Below are positions 49,634 through 58,300 of a stretch of DNA of 64,000 nt, piece by piece; the stretch's first letter is position 1; every line of letters begins with the position of its first letter. The notes beneath the pieces were generated by a model. That model was not told the DNA's origin and searched no databases. It saw only the letters and a list, made by a program, of their open reading frames with translations. Made by a program: the position numbers and the translations under genes. The DNA comes from WRMS01 sp038562165 (GTDB lineage Bacteria > Bacillota > Peptococcia > DRI-13 > UBA5745): contig JBCFAO010000008.1 in assembly GCA_038562165.1 (NCBI GenBank), positions 1 through 64,000 on the forward strand, given 5' to 3'.

Positions 49634-50501
49634 CAATAAACTCCTTCACCGCATTAGCCGATTTGGAGGTGGACACAAAGGTGGGATCCATTAAGGACCA
49701 CTTTTCGCCGTCAAAAAAGATAACCTGGTCGATCCAGCCCACATCCTTGATGTATACGTTGATCCAGGCATGATAAATACTGCCGGCATAACCCACCACC
49801 AGTTTGCTGGGAATGCCCTCCAGCCGCAGCATAGCCGCCATCAAAGCAGCATAATCGAAGCATATGCCCTTTTTCGTTTCCAGTACTTTTTCCACATCGG
49901 GCAAATAACCGGCGGGCACTGCCGCAGCCAGCTTATCGTCATAGGTCAGATTTTCGGTGACGTAATAATAAATATTGGCGAGGGCTTCCAAATCCGTTTT
50001 CGTATCCTTGGCCAGCTCTTTGGCCTTTTTGGCCACCTTGGAGTCCTCTTTAAAGTTGACGTACTGATTGGCGTAAAGGTAAGGCAGCAGCTTATCTCTC
50101 AGCTTTAGCTCCAAAGTAGTGCTGTAAGCCTGCGTGTATTTGTTGCCGGAGATATTTTCAAAGACAGTGATTGTGTATTTGCCGTCGTCTTCCGTCAGGG
50201 CAAAATGCTCGGCAACGCCCTTGGCATTGAGATCATAACTATAAGTAGCCCCGCCCTGCTTGGCAATCTGCACTTTGATTCTTGTATCCCGGCCCCCTGT
50301 GTATTTGATCATTACATAGCCTTCCGCCAGGTTAGAAGCGTCAATAGCGGCTTTGTCGTTGCTGTAGACGGTAACGCCAGTCTGAACCGCAGCTTTTTTG
50401 ACTATAGTATCGGCAAACAAAGAAGGAATGGGAGCAAGCCCTAAAATCAAACTAAAAGCTACTGCTCTTAACAGAGCGCTTTTGCCTGCAATTTTTCTCA
50501 T
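49596..50501 (-). CDS. secreted transglutaminase-like protein
   Basis: 301 residues with an N-terminal signal segment (RKIAGKSALLRAVAFSLILG ... PSLFA). After an all-beta region comes a transglutaminase/protease-like domain with the triad Cys (TKKGICFDYAALMAAML), His (YHAWINVYI) and Asp (SLMDPTF). It is probably extracytoplasmic and may act as a cysteine peptidase or crosslinker on pilus or wall proteins. ATG 50501 follows AAAGGATC. It lies between the SARP-like regulator and the PilC gene, suggesting a role in pilus-linked surface structures. Confidence 0.88.
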   Translation of the reverse strand: MRKIAGKSALLRAVAFSLILGLAPIPSLFADTIVKKAAVQTGVTVYSNDKAAIDASNLAEGYVMIKYTGGRDTRIKVQIAKQGGATYSYDLNAKGVAEHFALTEDDGKYTITVFENISGNKYTQAYSTTLELKLRDKLLPYLYANQYVNFKEDSKVAKKAKELAKDTKTDLEALANIYYYVTENLTYDDKLAAAVPAGYLPDVEKVLETKKGICFDYAALMAAMLRLEGIPSKLVVGYAGSIYHAWINVYIKDVGWIDQVIFFDGEKWSLMDPTFVSTSKSANAVKEFIDEGNSYNQKFVY

Positions 50502-50530
50502 GTGAATCAGATCCTTTCCCAGAAGCATTT

Positions 50531-51769
50531 TTATTGTCGGTAAACTTTTATTTTATCTAAGTCCATTTGCTGGATTTTATAATTCAAAATCAGGAACCTC
50601 TTACGGTTTCTTTGCTTAAAAGCATTGATAATGCGCCCAATGACCATGGCGGCATCCTCAGAAGAAGCGGTAGGCAACATCAAGACGTATTGAGAGCTGC
50701 TATAGCGGGCAACCACATCACCGCTGCGCAGACAGCCTTGTATCACCTGCTGCAGTTGGTCCATGGTTTTATTGACCAAAGCCGGAGTAGGGCTGCTGCC
50801 ATCAGGTAAAGATAGCGTAATTAAAGCAATTTGTATGATGCCTCCGGAACGCCGGGCCCGCCGGGCCTCCAAACGGTACACCTGCCTGAAAAAGGCGTAT
50901 TCACAAAAAAAGGGGCCGGGGGCGTCGATAGCCTCTCTCAGGTCCTGCTGAATCACACTTAGATCCGTCTCCTGCTCCTTTTGCTCCTTCATGATCTCCT
51001 GATATAAATTTTGGAGCTCCTCTGAGGGACGCAATCCCAAAACCCGGTAAAGGATATCACTGGCCGCCTTATAATGGCTGAGGGCCGCCGCTACATTGTC
51101 CTGAGCCAAGAGGGCTTTGATCAGCAGTACGTATAACTTTTCTTCACAAGGCTCAATTTGGATGGCCTGATTGCATAAGTCAATTATTTTAGTATATTCT
51201 TCATCTTGTAATAAAAGTGCGCCATAGGAAAAAACGGAATCCAAATACAAATAGTGATAATATGTAGTAAAAGAGATGGCCCAAATCTGATCCGACAGTT
51301 TCGGCAAGAAGTCATGCTGGTAGAGCTCCATAGCCTGGGCATAAAGCTCTTTGCGGATCTGGGAGTTTAACTGGCGGTCGGCGGCTTTCGTGACCAACTG
51401 GTCAAACTCTTCGGCATCCACCGTACAGGTTAGATTATGGTTCCAGGAATAGGATCCCCGCTGGGAAAGGATGAGCTGGCAGTCTTCCCCCAAAAGAGGT
51501 ACCAGGCTGGCCCGGGTGCGGTAGAGCAAGGTCTTTAAGGCATTGGCGGGATTGCCGTTGTCCTCCTCAGGCCATAGGGTACTGATTAACTCCTCCTGAG
51601 GAATGCTGCGCTGACGATGGATGATCAGATAAGCCAACAAAGCCCACATTTTATGAGAGCGGCTTATATTGTCGTCAATCATTTGATCGCCTACAAAAAT
51701 CTTAAACTGGCCCAGCATGCAAATGCGAACGGTGGCCGTCCCGTCATCTGCGTTTTCAGAAATTGCCAT
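50531..51769 (-). CDS. SARP/BTAD-type transcriptional regulator with degenerate GGDEF-like domain
   Basis: 412 residues. An OmpR-type winged helix (VRICMLGQFKIFVGDQMI, SHKMWALLAYLIIHRQRSIP, ANALKTLLYRTRASL) is followed by a bacterial transcriptional activation (BTAD) TPR domain (about 105-255). The C-terminal ~130 residues look like a GGDEF fold (IIQIALITLSL, CLRSGDVVARYSSSQYVLML), in which the catalytic loop reads SSSQY, so it cannot make c-di-GMP but might bind a nucleotide. The first gene of the pilus-like operon and its likely activator. ATG 51769 after GAAAGGG. Confidence 0.82.
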   Translation of the reverse strand: MAISENADDGTATVRICMLGQFKIFVGDQMIDDNISRSHKMWALLAYLIIHRQRSIPQEELISTLWPEEDNGNPANALKTLLYRTRASLVPLLGEDCQLILSQRGSYSWNHNLTCTVDAEEFDQLVTKAADRQLNSQIRKELYAQAMELYQHDFLPKLSDQIWAISFTTYYHYLYLDSVFSYGALLLQDEEYTKIIDLCNQAIQIEPCEEKLYVLLIKALLAQDNVAAALSHYKAASDILYRVLGLRPSEELQNLYQEIMKEQKEQETDLSVIQQDLREAIDAPGPFFCEYAFFRQVYRLEARRARRSGGIIQIALITLSLPDGSSPTPALVNKTMDQLQQVIQGCLRSGDVVARYSSSQYVLMLPTASSEDAAMVIGRIINAFKQRNRKRFLILNYKIQQMDLDKIKVYRQ

Positions 51770-51926
51770 GTTCAACCCTTTCTCTTTACCCGGGTATACC
51801 TGGATATAAAAACTGAGATGGATTTTGATAATATTTCCTAATCATTATACACAATATCCGCTAAAAAGAACAGTATATTTACCAAAAGTTTCATTTTTCT
51901 TCTGTTTCCCCGATGTTTCTCTATGA

Positions 51927-53537
51927 TCAAGACCCGGCAAGTATCAGGTCCCTGTGCTCCGTCAGAAGCTGCCGGGAGCGGTAGCTGCTTAAAGACAGGC
52001 TTCTCCAATCCCCTTCCCTATCTCCGTTATCTATTTTATTTTTTAAGATTTGCCTTACTTCGCCTCTATAGATATTTTTTTCACTCTCATCCCTAAGCAT
52101 TTCGATTAAATAAGGCGTAGCCTCAGCTCCTAATTCATCCAACAGATAAACGTCCAACTGCTGCAGCTTGCCTGCGCGGTATCCCTCCACATTATAGCGG
52201 GCAATCAACTTGTCGGTATTGGCATAGCACAAGATCAGAAACATGGCCATACCTGCCGCCGCCCACCATTTGATCATGTTGAAGGAAGGCCGCCAAAGCC
52301 TGACAATGACAAACAGAAAAACCAAAACTAAAAACGCCATGAACCATGAGGTATAAAGCCTTTTCGGCGTCAGGCCGTATATATCGATATAAAGCAGCAT
52401 TTTACTTAAAGATATAGTGATCAGGGCAACGGAAAACAAGGAAAACAGGCTGCCATAGATCCGGGAAACCAGTTGCTTGCCACTTTCTTTCGTAAAAAAC
52501 AGCAGCAGGGCAATGAAGACCAAATTAATAGTGCTGACGGTGCAAAGCTCAAAAAATCCCCGCCTGGCGTATTCGGAATATACCATGCCCTCAGGCAAAA
52601 AGCCGCTGAAAGCCGAAAGAAAATAAGCGGTTTGGGAAAAGAAAAACATCAGGTACAAGACCAAAATCGGGGTGATGACGCCAATAACAAGATAAAAGGG
52701 TAAAAACCGGGATTTCTCCGCCAGGCCCTCAGCCTTCTCCCGGCTAAGCCAGGCCTTGCCGGCATGTTTTTGGCAACCATAAACCAGGCCGTACAAATAC
52801 ATGCTTACAGGGATAGAAATAAAAATCTGAAAGGCGGTTATGGCTGCATCCTCGAAAAAGTTTTCCATGATGTAATGCCAGAATTGCTCAAAAGCGGCAT
52901 CGGCGCTTTTTAAAAGCAAGCCGATGTAGAGGCAGGCCGGTAAAGCCAGCAGCATACCCAGCAGCAGCATAATCAGGCTGCGGCCGTTCTTGCGTTTTTT
53001 GACGCCGTCCAGCAGTATGGCAAAGAGCTTGCCAAAATACTCAAAGGGCAACTGTACCAGGGCCCCCAACATATCCAGGGGCAAATAGGAGTCCAGCCGC
53101 TTTTCTATGCGTTTTTCTCCCAATACCAGTACGCAGTAAGCAGCCAAAGCTATCAGAAGGCCCAATCCCGTTCTTTGCAGCAGGGGATTTTCATAAATCA
53201 TAAAATGACCGCCGGCAAGAAGGACAATGGCAAAGTATATTACAGCCCCGGATTGCTGCCGTATTTTTTGGGGTCCAAACCAGGCCAGCACCGCCGCAAT
53301 AAAGCAGAGGGTAAAAGCGGCAACGCCGGCCCCCGTCTGATGGCCGTTGGCCCAGGGCGCGGCAATCCATTTAATAAATAAAAAACCTAACAGGGGCATA
53401 GCCAGAGAAAAGAGAAAATCCTCCTTGCTATATTGTAAAGACTCCTTTTCTGTCTTCTTTTTTGACAGCTCAAAATCAAAAGTATTTAATTGAATATTCT
53501 GATTTCCTTGGATCGAACTCTTGTTTTCCTTGTCCAT
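51927..53537 (-). CDS. DUF4173/DUF4153 multi-pass membrane protein
   Basis: 536 residues. A polar N-terminus of ~45 residues is followed by about 12 hydrophobic helices (FLFSLAMPLLGFLFIKWIAA through WWAAAGMAMFLILCYANTDK) and a soluble C-terminal tail. The segment LDMLGALVQLPFEYFGKLFA and WFMAFLVLVFLFVIVRLWRP match the DUF4173 type. Function unknown. AAAGGATTG precedes the ATG. It is the last gene of the DUF2975-XRE-DUF4173 operon. Confidence 0.82.
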   Translation of the reverse strand: MDKENKSSIQGNQNIQLNTFDFELSKKKTEKESLQYSKEDFLFSLAMPLLGFLFIKWIAAPWANGHQTGAGVAAFTLCFIAAVLAWFGPQKIRQQSGAVIYFAIVLLAGGHFMIYENPLLQRTGLGLLIALAAYCVLVLGEKRIEKRLDSYLPLDMLGALVQLPFEYFGKLFAILLDGVKKRKNGRSLIMLLLGMLLALPACLYIGLLLKSADAAFEQFWHYIMENFFEDAAITAFQIFISIPVSMYLYGLVYGCQKHAGKAWLSREKAEGLAEKSRFLPFYLVIGVITPILVLYLMFFFSQTAYFLSAFSGFLPEGMVYSEYARRGFFELCTVSTINLVFIALLLFFTKESGKQLVSRIYGSLFSLFSVALITISLSKMLLYIDIYGLTPKRLYTSWFMAFLVLVFLFVIVRLWRPSFNMIKWWAAAGMAMFLILCYANTDKLIARYNVEGYRAGKLQQLDVYLLDELGAEATPYLIEMLRDESEKNIYRGEVRQILKNKIDNGDREGDWRSLSLSSYRSRQLLTEHRDLILAGS

Positions 53538-53578
53538 AAACTCAATCCTTTCATTTCTTCTTTTATATTTTTTCCGCT

Positions 53579-53785
53579 TTATTCCTCCCGGTATTCCAGA
53601 ATATCGCCGGGCTGGCAGTCCAGAACCCGGCAGATCTCCTCCAGAGTCGAAAAGCGGATGGCTTTAGCCTTATTTGTCTTCAATATCGATAAATTTGCCG
53701 GCGTAATACCTACCCGGGCCGCTAAATCCCCCGAGGACATTTTTCGTTTGGCCAGCATTATGTCAATATTTACGATGATCGGCAC
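53579..53785 (-). CDS. XRE-family (Cro/CI) helix-turn-helix regulator
   Basis: 68 residues made almost only of the helix-turn-helix: VNIDIMLAKRKMSSGDLAAR, VGITPANLSILKTNKAKAIR, STLEEICRVLDCQPGDILEY. GTG start at 53785 with GGGAGTGGAG upstream. This short type usually accompanies DUF2975 membrane proteins, as here, and probably autoregulates the operon. Confidence 0.92.
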   Translation of the reverse strand: MPIIVNIDIMLAKRKMSSGDLAARVGITPANLSILKTNKAKAIRFSTLEEICRVLDCQPGDILEYREE

Positions 53786-53836
53786 TGCTCCACTCCCATT
53801 TCGCTGATTGGCTTTACTGATTGGCGCCCGCAGATT

Positions 53837-54283
53837 TTAAACGGTCAAGTCATTTTCTTCTTTGATCTCAACGGCCTGCTGAAAAACATTTTTGACTATC
53901 CGCAGGATTAAACCCATAAAGGCCGCCAATATGGCGATGATCAATCCCAGAACATAGTAGAAGAAAAAACAGAGAAAAACCAGGGCCACAGCAAAGCAGC
54001 ACCAGGAAATAATCCTTAGCGCCCGGACATTCTCCCCGATAAACACCTGTTCACAGGAAATGTTTTTCAGCATCCGGCCCAGATAAAACAAGGCAATAAA
54101 AGCCGGCAGGGTGCAGGCCCATAAACTGATCAAAGCCGGCAGCATAATGGCAGCGCTTTTGCCGGAATAGCCTACATACCATTTGAGTAAAGCCGGCAGG
54201 GCCAGGGAGCCTGCAATAAGCAAAACCAGAAACATCAGAATCATGATCCTGGATAATGCCAAAGATCGGGATTTCGTCCACAT
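53837..54283 (-). CDS. DUF2975 membrane protein
   Basis: 148 residues with four hydrophobic helices (SRIMILMFLVLLIAGSLALP, AAIMLPALISLWACTLPAFI, ISWCCFAVALVFLCFFFYYV, IIAILAAFMGLILRIVKNVF) and the family signature FIGENVRALRIISWCC. Function unknown. ATG 54283 follows AAAGGATT; the longer in-frame ORF upstream lacks support and overlaps the next gene. It starts the operon with the XRE regulator. Confidence 0.85.
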   Translation of the reverse strand: MWTKSRSLALSRIMILMFLVLLIAGSLALPALLKWYVGYSGKSAAIMLPALISLWACTLPAFIALFYLGRMLKNISCEQVFIGENVRALRIISWCCFAVALVFLCFFFYYVLGLIIAILAAFMGLILRIVKNVFQQAVEIKEENDLTV

Positions 54284-54377
54284 GAAAGAATAATCCTTTC
54301 CAATTTTTTGCCTCAAGGAGAGTATAGCACTACATATATCATATTGCAATATATTTTTATCGATTATCGATAATTTT

Positions 54378-55094
54378 TTATCTTTTACCGTGATGCCTTC
54401 GACGGGTGATCTTCTGATAGGCCAGCAGGCCGGCGCCGCTGATGGCACCGGTAACCCCAAAAACCGTCAGGGCCATAGGGATATTCTCCGTGCCTAAAGC
54501 CGCTCCCCCTGCCGTCGAAGTAATCACTGAAGGAATCCGGGCAATGGAGGTGAGGATCAGAAAATCCGCCAGCTTGATAGGCGTCAGGCCTACAAAATAA
54601 GTCAGCACATCTTTAGGAGTGCCGGGGATGAAAAACAAAAGGAAAAGCAGGTTATTCAGCCGTTTTTCGTTTTTGATGAAGCTTAAAGAATTGATTCTTT
54701 CCCGGCTGATAAAAGCCTCCACCAGTTTTATGCCGAACCTTCTTGTAAAGGCAAAAACCACCACCGAGCCCAAAGCTACGCCGGCCAAACAAAGAATCAT
54801 CCCTTCAACGGCGCCAAAGGCGTAGCCGGCAGCAATTTCAATCAGCTCTCCGGGAATAATGGCGATGACCACTTGGAAGAACATGATGCCGATCATAATC
54901 AGCCGGCCCATCCAGCCTTTTTGCTCCACCCAGATTTGGAAACGCTCCGGCTCACCGATAAACTGCAGCAGTTGACGGCCGATGGTCAGGGTGATCAGCA
55001 AAAAAAAGGCCAGCAAGGCCAGCAACGATAGAATGCTAACCAGCCGGCGGCGGTACAAATAACCCATGTCCTCATGCTTTAGGGGGCCCTTCAT
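54378..55094 (-). CDS. TVP38/TMEM64 (DedA-like, VTT domain) membrane protein
   Basis: 238 residues. A polar N-terminus and first helix (VSILSLLALLAFFLLITLTI) are followed by the VTT/SNARE-associated core: PGELIEIAAGYAFGAVEGMIL, GSVVVFAFTRRFG, FFIPGTPKDVLTYFVGLTPI and ITSTAGGAALG. Such proteins may scramble or transport lipids; the exact role is unproven. ATG 55094 overlaps the ArsC-like stop by 4 bases. They are co-transcribed. Confidence 0.88.
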   Translation of the reverse strand: MKGPLKHEDMGYLYRRRLVSILSLLALLAFFLLITLTIGRQLLQFIGEPERFQIWVEQKGWMGRLIMIGIMFFQVVIAIIPGELIEIAAGYAFGAVEGMILCLAGVALGSVVVFAFTRRFGIKLVEAFISRERINSLSFIKNEKRLNNLLFLLFFIPGTPKDVLTYFVGLTPIKLADFLILTSIARIPSVITSTAGGAALGTENIPMALTVFGVTGAISGAGLLAYQKITRRRHHGKR

Positions 55095-55441
55095 CTCAGC
55101 AGCTCTTCCCATTCTTCCTGGCGGAATCCCACCAGTACTTTGGAACCGGCCACCGCCAAAGGCCTTTTAACCAGCATGCCGTCGCTGGCCAACAGCTTCA
55201 ATTGCTCCTCTTCACTCATGGCCGGCAGTTTATCTTTCAAGGCCATTTCTTTATAGAGCTGGCCGCTGGTATTAAAAAACTTTTTTAAGGGCAAGCCGCT
55301 TTTCTTATACCAATCCTGCAATTCCTCCAAAGCCGGCCGCTGCTCTTTGATATCTCTGCTGTCATAAACAATTTTATTTTCATCCAGCCATTTTCTGGCC
55401 TTTTGGCAGGTACCGCATTTGGGGTAGCAAATAAACAGCAT
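55091..55441 (-). CDS. ArsC/Spx-family thioredoxin-fold protein
   Basis: 116 residues. The N-terminal redox motif is FICYPKCGTCQKARKWLDEN (CxxC as CGTC), followed by IKEQRPALEELQDWYKKSGL, FFNTSGQLYKEM and LVKRPLAVAGSKVLVGF. This is the YffB/ArsC-like group that includes glutaredoxin-type arsenate reductases and Spx-like regulators. The arginine set of true arsenate reductases is not clearly complete, so arsenic specificity is doubtful. ATG 55441 has AAGGAGG upstream. It is the first gene of a pair with the TVP38 gene. Confidence 0.88.
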   Translation of the reverse strand: MLFICYPKCGTCQKARKWLDENKIVYDSRDIKEQRPALEELQDWYKKSGLPLKKFFNTSGQLYKEMALKDKLPAMSEEEQLKLLASDGMLVKRPLAVAGSKVLVGFRQEEWEELLR

Positions 55442-55571
55442 AAAAATCCTCCTTGCTATAGTTGACATAATGCTTGTGCAGCATTGTTTAATATTTGTAT
55501 ATACTGCCTTAGATTATACAACTACATTCTATCTTTGGCAATTGAATGAAAAGGAGGAGTCTCAAAACAGC

Positions 55572-55627
55572 GCTGAAAAGAGCTGAGGAGGGACGCCCTC
55601 CTTTTTTATTTTTTCGCTCTTTTCAGC
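55572..55627. repeat. nested inverted repeats with internal terminator
   Basis: GCTGAAAAGAGC (55572-55583) is perfectly complementary to 55616-55627. Inside lies a second hairpin GGAGGG-ACG-CCCTCC (55587-55601) followed by TTTTTTATTTTTT, a plus-strand intrinsic terminator. The outer arms could pair instead and enclose it. AAGGAGG occurs just upstream (55551), but no convincing ORF follows. Confidence 0.6.
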
Positions 55628-55752
55628 AAGGAAAGCTGACTCCCAAAGGGCAAGAAGAGCATACCCAGGCTATTATTTTTACAAAAGGCAGGAAGTCCCT
55701 CGGCAAGCTGCTGGCTCCTAAACCAGGCGATGGGATATGGTCCGGACCTTTC

Positions 55753-56042
55753 TGTACAAAATTTACGTTTGTATGCACTTTCCGCCCTCGGCCTGTCCTA
55801 CGGACTCAATCTGCTATCCTGAGATAATTGGGGCGCAGATGGACAATTTTTACGTTTGTGGGTGAATTGCAGCAGCAGTCGAGGTCTCTTTTAGCCAAAT
55901 CCAGGCCTATTTTAGCCAAGCCTAAGCCATTTTGTGCAATTTCTTCCGGTTGTGAGGGAATACTTCCTCTGCATTTTGCATACAACCGTAAATTTTGTAC
56001 ACCCTGCCCCGGCCAATTGACCACAAACGCAAATTTTGTACA
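55753..56042. repeat. convergent copies of the dispersed ~41-bp-period repeat
   Basis: Rightward cores lie at 55753-55773 (TGTACAAAATTTACGTTTGT) and 55841-55860, with a degenerate one near 55931-55950. Leftward cores are ACAACCGTAAATTTTGTACA (55982-56001) and ACAAACGCAAATTTTGTACA (56023-56042), exactly 41 bases apart. No gene is supported in 55442-56387. The layout matches 146-407. Confidence 0.6.
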
Positions 56043-56161
56043 AGATGCCGCCGCCAAGGGTCCACTAACAGCAGTGCCGGCAGTCATCGCTGCATTGTTC
56101 TATTGCCGCGGCGCCGGCCAATGCTCCATGAATTCGCCAACGTTTTATTTATCTAAATGAA

Positions 56162-56295
56162 ATGATTCGGGTGTCAAAAGTCATGTTTTATGACTTATGG
56201 CGAATAAGCACACTATATATGCTGCTCTAAATTGGGATAAAGCATCATATGCAGTATAGATGCTGCTGATTCACACCTTTTGACACCCGAATCAT
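56162..56295. repeat. 134-bp element with perfect 19-bp inverted repeats
   Basis: ATGATTCGGGTGTCAAAAG at 56162-56180 is exactly complementary to 56277-56295. The AT-rich centre repeats ATATGCTGCT/GATGCTGCTG-type words. It lies about 90 bases beyond the stop of the TRAP permease gene. A miniature transposon-like element is likely; a T-run is absent. Confidence 0.65.
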
Positions 56296-56387
56296 AACAT
56301 TGGGAGAGGGCCCCTCTCCTCACCGTTTTCTTCGCTGTTTTGAGACGCCCTCTTCTCCAAAATACCTCTCACATCTCAGATTGTTTA

Positions 56388-58289
56388 CTATTGGCCCACT
56401 GGCTTATTCACTTGTTTGCCTCCCTTTCTCAGAGAAACATACAGTATGGCCATCATAGCGATACCTGCTATGCTGAGCAGCAAATGGGGTATCAGAGCCA
56501 TAATACCACCGGCAAAGAAAATTAACCGTTGGACAATGCTAATATGGCGGTCCACATACCCTTCCAAGGCAATGCCTATACCAAATATTCCTATAAAGGC
56601 CGTGATGAAGGCCAGGAAGATGGATAAGGGGCTTCCCTGCCACAGCAAAACAGGATCATAGACAAAGATATAAGGAATGATATAGGCCAGTATGCCGTAA
56701 TAAAAAGCTGTCCAGCCGGCTTTATTGGGATCGGTGCCTGCCAGGCCGGCGGCGGCATAGGCCGTCAGGGCCACCGGCGGCGTGATGCAGCTGATGACGC
56801 TGAAATAGAAGATGAAGAAATGGGCGGAGATGGGGGCAATGCCCAGCTTGATCAAGGGCGGCGCCAGCAAAGAGGCGGAAAGGATATACACGGCAGTGGC
56901 GGGCATACCCATGCCCAAAACCAGGCTGGCCAGCATGGCCATAATCAGGCCCAACATCTTTGAACCGCCGGATAAGGCAATGACGGAGCTGGAAAATTTC
57001 ACACCAAGGCCGGTGAGAGCCAGAGTGCCTACGATCAACCCGGCAGCGGCGCAGGCCACGGCGATGGGAATGGACTCCTTGGCGCCGTCCAGCAGGGTTT
57101 TGATCACCTTATCCTTGTTCAGACGGGTTGCCTTCTTGAAAGTAGATACTATCACCAGCAAGGCAATGGACCAAAATACCGCCTTCGATGCGGACCATTT
57201 CATCATCAGGAAAGTAACCAGGGCTATGATGGGAATCAGCAAATGCCAGCCGGAAGCCATTACCTTGCTCAAAACCGGCAGGGCGGACTTCTCCTCTCCC
57301 ACCAGCCCCTGCTTCACCGCCTCCAGGTCCACGATAACGAAGATGGAAAGATAAAACAACACCGAGGGAATGATAGCCGCCAGCACTACCTGACCGTAGC
57401 TCATGGACAGATACTCCGCCATGATAAAAGCGGCGGCGCCCATCACCGGAGGCATCAATATGCCGCCGGCAGAGGCGATAGCACAGATAGCCGAGGATAG
57501 ATTGGGTGAAAAACCTCCCCGTTTCATCAGCGGGATGGTGAAGGTGCCTGTGGTCACCACGTTAGCGATAGGGGAGCCGGAGATCATACCCATTAAGGCG
57601 CTGGCCACAACACCGGTTTTAGCGGTACCGCCCCTGTATTTACCGGCTATGGAATAGGTGGCGTCAATGAAAAACTGGCCGCCGCCGGTGGCGTTTAATA
57701 CGCTGCCAAAGACAACGAACAAGACGATCAGGGAAGCCGAAACCCCCAGGGGAACGCCGAAGATCCCTTCGGCAGTGGAAGAAAAGAAGGAAATGATCCG
57801 GGTAACGCTATAGCCCCGGTGGGCCAGGCCTCCCGGCAGATATTTGCCAAAGTAGCAATACAGCACCATCAGGGTTGCAATGCCTGCCAAAGCATTGCCG
57901 GCAGTACGCCTGGCTCCTTCCAAAACCGCCAAAATCAGTACAGCTCCAAAGAACAGATCCAGCATGCCGGGGTCTCCTACCCGCATGGTTTGCCGGGGCC
58001 AGGTGAAAAAGAGATAGAGGCAGGCCGCCAGCACCAAACTGCCCAGCAGGATATCGTACCAGGGTATTTTCTTATATTCCTTCTGGGCTGCGCCATACAA
58101 GAAGATGGCAGGAACCAGCATAAACAGAAGATGCAGGGACCGTTGAGACATGGTGGATAATAAACCGAAGCCGCCGGTATAAATATGAAAGAGGGAGCCG
58201 GCGATCATCAGCAGGCTGATAGCCTTGCCAAGAAATCCTGCCGGTGTTCTCCTGTTGGTTGCCGGCTTGATGGGTTCACTTTTCATCAT
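56388..58289 (-). CDS. TRAP transporter fused permease (DctQM type, TAXI system)
   Basis: 633 residues with about 17-19 hydrophobic helices. The N-terminal ~150 residues form the small-permease-like part. The large DctM part has FGVPLGVSASLIVLFVVFGS, SALMGMISGSPIANVVTTGT, ICAIASAGGILMPPVMGAAA and MLASLVLGMGMPATAVYILS, typical of the 4TM-12TM fusion that partners TAXI binding proteins. It imports an unknown (often carboxylate) solute using an ion gradient. ATG 58289 follows AAGGAGAG. It is 12 bases after the binding-protein gene. Confidence 0.93.
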   Translation of the reverse strand: MMKSEPIKPATNRRTPAGFLGKAISLLMIAGSLFHIYTGGFGLLSTMSQRSLHLLFMLVPAIFLYGAAQKEYKKIPWYDILLGSLVLAACLYLFFTWPRQTMRVGDPGMLDLFFGAVLILAVLEGARRTAGNALAGIATLMVLYCYFGKYLPGGLAHRGYSVTRIISFFSSTAEGIFGVPLGVSASLIVLFVVFGSVLNATGGGQFFIDATYSIAGKYRGGTAKTGVVASALMGMISGSPIANVVTTGTFTIPLMKRGGFSPNLSSAICAIASAGGILMPPVMGAAAFIMAEYLSMSYGQVVLAAIIPSVLFYLSIFVIVDLEAVKQGLVGEEKSALPVLSKVMASGWHLLIPIIALVTFLMMKWSASKAVFWSIALLVIVSTFKKATRLNKDKVIKTLLDGAKESIPIAVACAAAGLIVGTLALTGLGVKFSSSVIALSGGSKMLGLIMAMLASLVLGMGMPATAVYILSASLLAPPLIKLGIAPISAHFFIFYFSVISCITPPVALTAYAAAGLAGTDPNKAGWTAFYYGILAYIIPYIFVYDPVLLWQGSPLSIFLAFITAFIGIFGIGIALEGYVDRHISIVQRLIFFAGGIMALIPHLLLSIAGIAMMAILYVSLRKGGKQVNKPVGQ

Positions 58290-58300
58290 CAATTCTCTCC

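Noticed and set aside
55546..55827. 93-codon plus-strand ORF preceded by a weak AAGGAGG
   Set aside because: It runs through the nested hairpins and into repeat copies, with a composition unlike real proteins here.
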